NCBI GenBank assembly: GCA_015178975.1
Contig: WHVD01000044.1
Coordinates: 434,001-498,000 of the forward strand
Origin: Hysterangium stoloniferum
Lineage: Eukaryota; Basidiomycota; Agaricomycetes; Hysterangiales; Hysterangiaceae
Direction: 5' to 3'
DNA length: 64,000 nucleotides
The notes beneath the pieces are model-generated. The model did not search any database and was not told the origin of the DNA. It saw only the letters and a program-made list of their open reading frames with translations. The position numbers were made by a program, and so were the translations under genes. Shown piece after piece: positions 21,430-31,413 of the stretch; position 1 is the stretch's first letter, and the number at the start of each line of letters is the position of its first letter.

Positions 21430-23407
21430 CTGAAGTCGGTTACCGACGAGTAGTACTGTACAGTAGTTAAAATTGCCATACTCCGTCACCTCTCTATAAG
21501 GATAGTTCTATTGACCAATATCCCCATCCTGATAGCTTTGAAGAGGTATCCTTATAGGCTATTCAGTTACTTACCTACTGAGCGGATAAGATTTTCTATC
21601 CTTATTTGGTGGTTAGGGGCACTCGACTGTACCAGGATTGAAAGGCATGTCAGGGCAGCAAGAAATTTGGGAGGCGCGTATTGCTATATATAAGACCAAA
21701 ACCATCTCCCTGGTCACTAGGCCGGCCAAGTAACACTAGTACTGAACGTTTTAATCGATTTTCCTCGCATTGAAATGGCTGCATTGGGCTAGTACGACAG
21801 AAACCTACAGCTAGTTCACGACACTAGTGAGCGAATTTGCAAGGTGTCGTGGAGATGCATGTTGTTGAATACTTGTCATACTCTGATAGATATGGAACGT
21901 CCGTTATCTACTCGCTGAGGCATTAAGAGACCTCTGCGAGTCCCGGACGTCTCAGCTAGAAAATTGCTTGAGATACATTTTACTGAAATATACTGCTTTT
22001 GATGCCGGTAGTCCCATATATACATGATTCAACTGGATTTTATGTCGAGTCTTCTGCTCTTCCGTCAAGATGAGGTGACTTCCAACGGGATTAGGTTAGT
22101 TCTCCTCATTGTCATACAGTATCCTAAGTGTCCAGCTGGTGGGTGTACATCCGCAGTTTAGCTTGTAATTGGTCATAAATATCCTAAAGTTGATCCCGAT
22201 TATCTGGGGAAAAAAGAAAAAAGAAAGTATATAGGCCATGCAACGTGCAGGTCATCCCTTAACGTTGCCCCGCCCCTTCCGCAATCAATCCACGTTGCGG
22301 GGTTCTTCAGTACGATTCAGCTCGATCAACCAACAATCCACAATGTCTTGTCATAGTCGGTATTCGTGAGCTCAATGCCATATTCGCACTACCCCGGTAG
22401 CACGCAAAATTGTGTCAAAGATGATTCCGGATCGTTGGAATGGCATGAATCTCCTGGCTGTTCATCGATTGTCCCACAAGTGTTGCAAGATGACGTAGTC
22501 ATCAATGCCTTGTAAGCTGTGTGTGTATCTTGCAGCACCACCTAACTAAAATCCTATAGCCTTAATTCAAATTATTAGGATATGCAAAATACGCCAAAAC
22601 GATTTTTGGAACAATCGGGTTCGTGTCTGGTCGACGGAATGTAAGGATTGATAATAAAATCTATAACAAATAACTATTCACTGAAATACTGAAAAGATAT
22701 CCATCCCCTGGCCAACACCATTTCAATAAAGATTTCAGACTGTCGCGGGAAGGGGAACAATACCCCTTTCCGTACGATGAGAGAAATGATGATGGCCAAG
22801 CAGAGAATCATCCACAGGTCCCATTGTTACCCTTCCTCATCTGACATCATCCACACATCTTTCTCCCTCATCCGCGTCAACGGCATCCACACGTCATGAG
22901 GATGCGCTCGCATAGCCACAAGAACCTCCCAGTGACTGCCCTGGTGACTTCTAGGACGGTGAGAAAGATACGCAAGTGTTCCTATGACCCCGCCGACGTG
23001 CTTCCAAGCAGGGTCTTGCAACATTGGGCGTGGAGCCACGTTGCAAACGACGTGTTTGCTTCTCAGACGGGCATTCTCACTTGCCTGGAGGAGGCAAAAT
23101 AGTGAACACTCCAGAGAAGCTGGAATGTGCTATCCTGCACCTCGGGGTTTGTCCAAATGAGGAATGTCAGGAAAGAGTACCACGTGCGGCGACAGCATAC
23201 AGACCTGCTATGGTCAAAACGCACCTATTACGTCGCCCGGAGTGCAAGTCTTTCGTCAAAGACTCGACCGTCAAGGGGTATCAGGAACTGGGCAAACAGC
23301 TCGGCTACATATGGCCAGGCCAAAAGAGTCAGCCTCAAATGTCTTAGCTGACGGCTGTGAGCTTATTGAGCAGAGTGTATTTTAAAGCTTACCAACGGCT
23401 TGTAGAT
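21430..23407. other. Gene-poor region
   Basis: No domain was recognised. A cluster of overlapping 60-110 codon frames at 22896-23385 (for example CPNEECQERVPRAATAYRPA) could be a decayed exon, but no family could be assigned. A homopurine run occurs near 22208-22227. Confidence 0.4.
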
Positions 23408-23412
23408 AAGTG

Positions 23413-23635
23413 TGTTAGAAATAAGATGTCTTGGTTGATCAGTAGTGAGAATTAACTAATCATTTACATGGTTTCGTGAGGTTCGTATTTAAGTACAAGA
23501 GAACAATAGGATAATTAGCCTATAGTGAGAACAAAAAGAATAGCAGAACAAAAGTCCCAATAGGGACGTACAATAGGGCTAACGGGGTTCCGTGCCCTTT
23601 CAAATTTATGGGTACGTATTAGCCTAATTCCAACA
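23413..23635. mobile_element. Solo LTR 1
   Basis: A 223-bp segment that starts TGTTAGAAATAAG and ends TTCCAACA, flanked on both sides by the identical 5-bp sequence AAGTG (23408-23412 and 23636-23640). TG...CA ends plus a 5-bp target duplication, with no coding region, are the hallmark of a solo LTR left after recombination. The TGTTAGAA start resembles Ty1/copia LTRs of basidiomycetes. Confidence 0.8.
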
Positions 23636-24120
23636 AAGTGCCCAATGTATTATAAGTAATATATATGTGAAAAGATAATTACATGTATAAATTGAATAAA
23701 CTGATGGAGCTCAGTGTGCTAATTGATGGGAGAGAGCGATATACCGGGAAAACCCCTCTCTCCAAAATTTTAGGATCTGTAGTAGAGCCTTATAAGATTT
23801 AAAATTGGTTAAGGATCCAAAAGGTAGGTGGAAGGTGATCAGGTGTACATAGGATCTTTTAAGCATCAACCATATCATGGAATATAAACTTCTTCAAATG
23901 TGTATAGTCCAGTGGGATTCTGTATCCCTTTATCTTTCCTGTGACTTGTCAGAGGATGATCCAATTAAAAATCCACAAAACTTCCAGATGTGGTTGCAGG
24001 ATATAACATCACATAGATCATGTGTGTAATCAATCAATTTAAAATCCCATTCACATCCCTGAATTTGATGGAATTAAAAAATGATATAGAATCTGTTAGA
24101 TGGTCCACAATTGAGTTAAA

Positions 24121-24479
24121 TGAAAGGCTGTTGTTATAGCCTCACTCAGTCGGTAACAGACAGGACTAAGTTTTCTTTATTTGTACATAGTAGAAGTAAT
24201 ACAGTAGGTGAAGGCAATATTCCCTAGGGAAAGTGGGAAGAGGAATTAATGTCGAAGGAAGATAAAAATCATTATACAATAGAAGGTGTGACTTATATCT
24301 CTAATTGCAACAATAGAATTGTGGTAACAATGGAATGGGACCGAGGTTATTGTGTGGATAGTGGCAACAAAGGGATTGGTCACGGCAGATCGGGTTGGTG
24401 ACTTGAAGGTGGATCGTATGATTGGTGACACAGGGGAATGGATGTGGTGATGCAATGTGGTAAGGTGGCCAGGATTACA
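24121..24479. mobile_element. Solo LTR 2, inserted in left palindrome arm
   Basis: A 359-bp insert starting TGAAAGGCTGTTG and ending AGGATTACA, flanked by TTAAA on both sides (24116-24120 and 24480-24484). Removing it restores continuity of the left arm of the palindromic element with its right arm, so it is younger than that element. No coding region. Confidence 0.8.
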
Positions 24480-24515
24480 TTAAACTCTCCTTTGTTCTAA
24501 CTGCTTGGCAAATAT

Positions 24516-24641
24516 AAACTCCTTTTGTTCTCCACATGATCAAAAGAGGCTAAATCACACCTGCTCCATGTTTTGTGTGACAGTTGTGAGGAGCCAGTCT
24601 GATTTAGCCTCTTTTGATCATGTGGAGAACAAAGGGAGTTT
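24516..24641. repeat. Central hairpin of the palindromic element
   Basis: Two 42-bp arms (24516-24557 and 24600-24641) are inverted copies with one mismatch, separated by a 42-nt loop. The core AGAACA...TGATCAAAAGAGGCTAAAT stretch is perfectly paired over 32 bp. A single strand would fold into a very stable hairpin. It is the centre of the larger inverted repeat, not a terminator or tRNA. Confidence 0.85.
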
Positions 24642-24928
24642 AACTCATTTGTGGACCATCTAACAGATTCTATATCATTTTTTAATTCCATCAAATTCAG
24701 GGATGTGAATGGGATTTTAAATTGATTGATTACACACATGATCTATGTGATGTTATATCCTGCAACCACATCTGGGAGGTTTGTGGATTTTTAATTGGAT
24801 TATCCTCTGACAAATCACAGGAAAGATAAAGGGATGCAAAATCTCACTGGACTATACAAAATTGAAGGAGTTTATATTCCATGATATGGTTGATGCTTAA
24901 AAGATCCTATGTATACCTGATCACCTTC

Positions 24929-25281
24929 TGTAAGGGCAACCCCTGCTTGGCCTGCAGAACTCACACAAGGCTAGCAGGAGGGAATCTGAAGAGAAACAGT
25001 CTAAGGAATTCCCCCTGCAAGGTGTGACCCATAGGCACCCAGTATTCTAAAAATAACTTTACCTGATACCAAACAGGGGCCCTTCCCACAATGAAACACT
25101 AGTACTACAAGCTTCTGAAGTTAATCACCTACTCCTCAGAGGCATATACTAGCCAGAGTAGTTGATATCCACAGGAAGAGGAAAAGTGATGAGAGGCATA
25201 GGGTTGGACTGTGGATCCAGGGACTCCAATAAGATGAGAAAATAGTGCACCCTGGGGCCTGTGACAGAGGGTCCCCTGACA
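24929..25281. mobile_element. Solo LTR 3, inserted in right palindrome arm
   Basis: A 353-bp insert beginning TGTAAGGGCAACCCC and ending TCCCCTGACA, bounded by CCTTC direct repeats (24924-24928 and 25282-25286). It interrupts GATCACCTTC|CACCTACC, which is continuous in the opposite arm near 23840-23860. TG...CA ends and 5-bp duplications support a solo LTR. Confidence 0.8.
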
Positions 25282-25344
25282 CCTTCCACCTACCTTTTGG
25301 ATCCTTAACCAATTTTAAATCTTATAAGGATCCAATAGAGATTA

Positions 25345-25779
25345 TGTCACAACTGTCACAAGTCACAACATTGTCACAAACAATCAAAGGTAATATTCGA
25401 CAACTCTTCGACTCATTAAATTCAACTTGATAAACCTGAACATTATTCGACAACATCGAATCTCTTTCAACATGTCTCATTTCGATGTCATGAATGATTT
25501 CATTATTAGTTCATAATATAGTTATAATGATACAAAGAGAAACATAAAAGGGCTATGAAAGGAGCAAGGGAAGTCAGTTGAAATATGTATCTGTAAATTA
25601 GTGATACTAGTAATCTAACTTGTCATAACTTCTTTGACAAGCACTTCCATGAGTTCTTGTGACTGGTAATAGCCTTTTACTTCATCGACAGGATGAATAT
25701 ATACTTCGTCGAACGATGCTTTCGAGTTCGATCAGTAAAATATTAATCAACTTTATTGAAGAATAATTGATTTGTGACA
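25345..25779 (+). repeat. Gypsy LTR copy A (5' LTR)
   Basis: A 435-bp LTR beginning TGTCACAACTGTCACAAG and ending ATTTGTGACA. It is closely similar to the 3' LTR at 34643-35073 and preceded by the target duplication GATTA. It contains TCAATCAAAGG-like and CATAAAAGGGC stretches; the latter (about 25543-25553) is a plausible TATA region. Confidence 0.85.
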
Positions 25780-25862
25780 GTATATTTTGACTATCAACTG
25801 TTGATGAAGCCCAGGACGTGAGCTGAGACACCAAAGCATCGAGTTCTACAGCACTCCAATCT

Positions 25863-27135
25863 TGTCACAACTGTCGCAAGTCACAACATTGTCACAAACA
25901 ATCAAAGGTAATATTCAACAACTCTTTGACTCGACAAACCTGAACATTATTCGACAACATTGAATCTCTTTCGACATGTCTCATGTTGACGTCATGTATG
26001 ATTTCATTATTAGTTCATAACATAGTTATAACGATATGAAGAAAAGCATAAAAGGGCTACGAAAGGAGTGAGGGAAGTCAGTGTTAGGATACGTACAGGG
26101 CAGGTCTCCGGAGAAACCCACAGAATATCCAGTAGGACTTGGCTTCAGCTTATAGGCTGTGCCCTCGCTAGATCGGCTTCAGCTTATAGGCTGCACCCTT
26201 GCTAGATCGTGTTGTCCTATTTCAAACGGATGGATGGGAATCCCAGGGAGTCCAGGTGGGGGTCGTGGGTCATAGGTCGTAGGTTGGAGGTCGTAGGTTG
26301 TGAGTCGAGATGGTTGAGAGAGATAGATGCGCCGGAGCCCGTGGGCTCCGACTAGTGAAAGTGATGTGAATCAAGCAAGGGTTTAGAGTGGAAAATGTTA
26401 TTAGATTACTGGGGGGAATCTAACCTAATTTTCTGACTGGATTGTATGTACAACATCTGCCAGTTTATATAGACCGTGGAGTGCATGACATACCAAATCC
26501 AGTAATGATGAAATGAAACTAACAAAACATAAAATGGGAATAGTAAACACTAAGTTTGGTGTTAGGAACGGGACGGAATGGAGCGGAGTCCAAATCGTGA
26601 CAAAGCATAACCCATAATGGGAAATGGAGTGGGAGCGGAGTCCTAAATCGTGACAGGTCATTTGACTAAAACGGGAATGGGGCTCAATTAGAGTGGTGAT
26701 GGGATCCTAAGCGGGGTCCGGTGACTGATGCGTAGGATGAAGACGGACATAGACAGAGACGGAGTCTGGGGGAAGTCCGGTGACTGATATGTGTCGTAAT
26801 GAGGTTGAATGTAACAAGTCTTGACATAATGGAGTCCAGGCAGGAAATCCTATAAACAGACAATTGGTACTTGTAGTGCGTGGGGGTGTACGTGTTAGTG
26901 CCCGGAGTCTGGCGGGATTGTCCAGTCGTAACAGTCAGTCAAAATATCTGTAATTTAGTGATACTAGTAATCTACTTGTTGTAACTTCTTCGACAAATAC
27001 TTCTGTGAGTTCTTACAACTGGTAATAGCCTCTTACTTCATCGACAGGGTGAATATATACTTCATTGAACGAGGCTTTTGAGTTCAATTAGTAGAATATT
27101 ATTTGACTTTATTGAAGAATAATCGATTCGTGACA
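25863..27135 (+). repeat. Gypsy LTR copy B, diverged and interrupted
   Basis: A second LTR of the same family, starting TGTCACAACTGTCGCAAG and ending TCGTGACA. It carries more differences than copies A and C, including a small deletion near 25925, and is split by an 852-bp insertion at 26082-26933. It directly precedes gag. The A-spacer-B arrangement is abnormal for an LTR element. Confidence 0.8.
26082..26933. mobile_element. Large solo LTR 4, inserted in Gypsy LTR copy B
   Basis: Begins TGTTAGGATACGTACAGG and ends CAGTCGTAACA. GTCAG occurs immediately on both sides (26077-26081 and 26934-26938), and LTR B resumes exactly after it. No open frame encodes a recognisable protein. The 852-bp length is long for an LTR but fits some basidiomycete Gypsy LTRs. 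A non-autonomous element is the alternative. Confidence 0.75.
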
Positions 27136-27139
27136 AATC

Positions 27140-28410
27140 TGTAGCTCCTATTCCTTCACTGAGAGTTATTCGGCCATCGCGAATTCCAGTTTCTCCTTTG
27201 ACCAAAACTCGAAGAGCTATGATGTCTTCAATTTGAGAACCCGAAGAAGTTCGAGAAGAGCCGATCTTGCCAATTCAAGAATCTGAATCCCCTTTAATGT
27301 CTTTGCCTGAGTCTCCACCTCCCGAACCTGTTACATCTGAGGATGAAACAATGTTACGACATTTCGGAGATGCGCTTGGAAAAGTATTGAAGGAACAAAT
27401 GTCTTTGAAGGACCCTGAAATCACAGTGAATAAACCTGAAGAGTTTACTGGAGAAGAACCTTCGATGTTAAAGAATGTTATCACTCAATGTGAAATGGTT
27501 TTTTGATCTCGACCAAAATTGTTCAAATCCGATCAATCGAAAATTACAATGGTAACTTCATATTTCCAGAAAACAGCTCAAGAGTGGTGGCAACCTTTTC
27601 TATTAAATCCCCCAATTCCTCCACCATCTTTCCTTGTGGATTATCTTGATTTTTTAGATGAATTATATGCTCAGTTTGGAGAAATTGATGCAGAAGGAGA
27701 AGCTAAAGAAAAACTCGATAATCTTTGAATAACAGCTCATCATCATGTTGTGAAGTATTCAATTCAATTTACTAGTCTCGCTGCTCAAACTCAATATGAC
27801 AAATTCACTTTACAATGACAATTTTATAAAGGACTTCCAAATTGAATAAAGGATGAAATAGTGAAGCTTCAAGTTCAGCCCGAAAGTTTTGCCGAATTGC
27901 GAATGGCAGCCCTTCGACTCGACTCTTATTATTGGATGTGAGAAAATGAATGACAATGCGAAACAGAATCAAGTTCGACCCCATAAAGATTTGAAAGAAG
28001 ACAATCGATGACACCTATGACTTATCCTTCGACATCACAAACACCTTCAATTTCAAAACTGACAACTTCGACTTCAAGAACATTTAGGCCTTCAACTCAA
28101 GTGAAACCATCTTCAACAATTTTAGGACCTGATGGATGATTACTTCCTGCCAAATGAGACAGAAGATTTAAAGAAGGGTTATGTATATTATGTGGAGAAA
28201 AAGGCCATTCAGCGAGGGATTGCCCAAAAATAAAAACTCGTCAAATTGCAAAAGGATGAATCGTTGAGGTTCAAGATTCGACAACTCAATCCAACCAGTC
28301 GAATCAAACATTGAATGTTAAATCAGAAAATTGAAAAGGGATACTCTTCAGGCATGTGAAGAGTATCGAAGAAAACTCGATCACGTTGAAAAAGATTCCT
28401 GTGTAATATT
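27140..28410 (+). pseudogene. Gypsy gag remnant
   Basis: A degraded capsid/nucleocapsid reading frame. Recognisable parts are EEFTGEEPSMLKNVITQCEM and WWQPFLLNPP, then FLDELYAQFGEIDAEGEA, FYKGLPN, and the CCHC zinc knuckle CILCGEKGHSARDC (near 28185-28230), which binds RNA. At least eight in-frame stops interrupt it. Most are TGA, and in this reading they fall where CGA arginine is plausible. Confidence 0.75.
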
Positions 28411-29818
28411 ATGAGCGGTAACAATTTCTGATTCTTTAATTATTGAACTTAAATCAAAGAAAATTCCAAAAATAAAAGCATTAATTGATTCAGGATCTAG
28501 TCACATTTTTATAGACAAAACATTTGCATGACAAAATAATCTATCTTTCGACCAATTGAAAAATTTGTTATCATTAAAATTAATTGACAGATCAGTTCTG
28601 ACATCAGGACAAATCACGTATATGACTACCCTACAAGTTTATTTTCCATCTGGACAAACTCAAGAATTACAATTCTTTTTAACTAATCTCAACTCGTCTT
28701 GTCAAGTGGTATTAGGACTCAACTGGCTGAAGCAATACAATCCTGCAATTGACTGGCGATCTGGCTGTATATCGTTCGAACCTACTTCGACACCTTTGAC
28801 AAACCCAAATCCGATTCAACCGTCAATCGAAACGTTATTGGAAGAGAAGCATGCTTCGACCTCAGTGAGTCAATCATCTACATCTGAGAAAATCTGTGAA
28901 GAATCGAAATCTGAGACTGTTAATCTGAATATCAACATAGTCAATCAGAAGACTTTCTTACAAGCTGCGAAAGCAAAAGACTCTCAAACTTTTGTGGTCT
29001 TCATTCGCGATGAATCTTTCAAGACTTGTAAGGCCTCTGGTGCAAAAACTACGACTTTGACTTCATTTGACATACTGAACATTCCAACCGAATATTCCGA
29101 TTTCTCAGATGTTTTCGACAAAAAAGAAGCTGAAGCTTTACCTCAACATCAAAGTTATGATCACGCTATCCCATTAGAAGAAGGAACTACTCCACCTATG
29201 GGTCTGATCTATTTGTTATCTGAGACAGAACTTCAAGTGCTACGAGAATATCTCCAAGAAAATCTTTCAAAGAAATTTATTCGATCGTTGCAATCTCCCA
29301 CTGGCACACTGATTTTATTCATCAAGAAAAAAGATGGAAGCCTATGACTTTGCATTGACTATCGAGGACTTAATAAAATTACCTGAAAAAACCAATATCC
29401 ACTTCCTTTAATTCCTGATCTTTTGGATCGACTTCAAATGGTGAAATATTTTATGAAAATTGATCTCTGAGGTGCCTATAATTTAGTTAGGATTGCTCCA
29501 GGTGATGTATGGAAAACAGCCTTTTGGACTCGATATGGATCTTTTGAATATTTGGTTATGCCTTTTGGACTATGCAATGCTCCAGCAACTTTTCAATAAT
29601 TAATGAATGAAATATTTTCAGATTTACTTGATATTTGGGTAATTATCTATCTTGATGACATACTAATATTTTCTGACAATCTCAAAGAACATTTATGATA
29701 TGTTCAAGAAGTTCTTCAACGGCTTCGACAAAATCAATTATTTGCAAAACCCAAAAAATGTGAATTTCACAAAACCAGTGTCAAATTTTTAGGATATGTT
29801 ATTTCTCCTCAAGGCGTA

Positions 29819-31413
29819 CAGTGACCCAAAAAAGCATCCAGATGTTTGGTGAAATTGGAAAGATGGGTTTACAGCTCCAGAAATAAAATAGATAACATTC
29901 TGAATAAATCAAAGGTAAGAGATATACATCTGACCTACATGATGACATAAGCATGACATCATAGCTTTCCTTATCAGGAAAGTAGGAAATTAATAATGGA
30001 CATGGTGCATCTGGACGCTTTTTTTGCTCTTGTAATTAATTACTAGTTTTTACCAGTTTCAGTATTTAGTGTACCCCCCCTTGGCCTTTAGTACTGTAGC
30101 AACCCTTCTAGGCATGCTCTTGATCAATTCAAGGCATTTCTCCCTTGGAATACCCTCCCATTCCACCTCCACTCTCTCCCAGAGCTCCAATATGCTCTTG
30201 GGTGCCTCAGGGTATGTTCCAAGCCTTCTCTTCAACTCCCACCATAAGTGTTCTATTGGATTCAGGTCTGGAGACTGTGCAGGCCAGTCTAAAACCTCCA
30301 CCTGATGGTCCTTGAACCAATCCTTGGCCAACTTGCAAGTGTGTTTAGGGTCATTGTCCTGCTGGAAGACAAACCTTTCCCTGTCCATCCCATAATACTC
30401 CACTGTTTTGAAGATATAGTCCTCCAATATGTCCTTGTACATCTCCCCATCCATCCTCCCATCTATCTTGCACATGTACCCCACACCATGTGCTGTCATA
30501 CATCCCCAAATCATTAGACTCCCCCCTCCAAATTTGATAGTTCCATTGATATGCTGCTGAGTGAGTGCAGAACCTGGTCTTTTCCATACCCACAACCTCC
30601 CATCAGAGCCCAAATAATTGATTTTGGTCTCATCTGAGAAGATAACCCTAAACCAGTCCTCCTCAGTCCAATGCTGGTACTTGATAGCAAACTCATATCA
30701 AGCCTTGATGTGTCGACAGGCAAGAAGAGGTCTTTTGGCCTTCACCACAGCCTTCAAATTCTCTTTCTTCAATGCATTTCTAATTGTCTGTGTGCAGACA
30801 TTGAGGGAGAGGTGGGACTTGGCTTGGGAGGTATTATCAACCTGTCCAGAGGTGATAGAATGAGCCAGGTGGTGATGATCCCTGGGGGAGAGTTTGGGAG
30901 GACAACCTCTGGAAGGTGTTGGAAGTGGACCAGGGAGTTGGGAGCAAATTTCTGATACTGTAGAGTGCCCAATATGAAGTTTAGAAGCAATTGTTCTGCA
31001 GGAGTGACTTTCCTGGAGAAGAGAAATGACAGAGAGCCTTGTTTCAGTAGAGTGCTTCTTCATCATGTGGTGGGGGGGTGAATTGAGGCAAAGGTTCATG
31101 TAAATGTGTTATTTAAACATGTGGTCACATGACATTGTTGAACCTAACCAGAAATTCCCACAGTTATATGAACCTTAGTTGAGTTTCATGTATCAGTTGA
31201 CAGAGCAAAAAAAATGTCCAGATGCACCATGTCCATTGTTCATTTCCTACTTCCCTGATAAGGAAAGCTATGATGTCATGCTTATGTCATCATGTAGGTC
31301 AGATGTATACCTCTTACCTCTGATTTATTCAGAATTTTATCTATTTTATTTCTGGAGCTGCAAACCTATCTTTCCAATTTCACCAAACATCCAGACGCTT
31401 TTTTGGGTCACTG
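29819..31413. mobile_element. Tc1/mariner DNA transposon inserted in Gypsy pol
   Basis: 1,595 bp bounded by TA on both sides (29817-29818 and 31414-31415). Terminal inverted repeats of about 212 bp (29819-30030 and 31202-31413) start CAGTGACCCAAAAAAGC. Each TIR holds a second copy of the terminal AAAAAAGCxTCCAGATG motif near its inner end in the opposite orientation (CATCTGGACGCTTTTTTT near 30008-30025), like two transposase sites per end. It cuts the Gypsy frame between GYVISPQGV and the downstream RT/RNase H part, so it arrived after the retrotransposon. Confidence 0.92.
30059..31099 (-). pseudogene. Tc1-like DD34E transposase with one premature stop
   Basis: A cut-and-paste transposase of the Tc1 lineage, about 345 codons in one frame without introns. 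The N-terminal paired-like helix-turn-helix region is TRLSVISLLQESHSCRTIAS. The catalytic triad is Asp in IFSDETKINYLG, Asp in FVFQQDNDPKHTCKLAKD, and Glu in DLNPIEHLWWELKRR, with the DD34E spacing. The W-P-QSPDLNPIEH block is canonical. The only defect is a TGA at 30698-30700 after HIKA, before YEFAIKYQHW, where relatives carry Arg; CGA to TGA would explain it. Without that stop the gene looks complete. The start could be 31099 or the second Met pair near 31063. Confidence 0.9.

Noticed and set aside
23743..25340. CRISPR array or bacterial-type repeat array
   Set aside because: Repeats are one long inverted pair and LTRs, not short regularly spaced direct repeats, and the DNA is eukaryotic.
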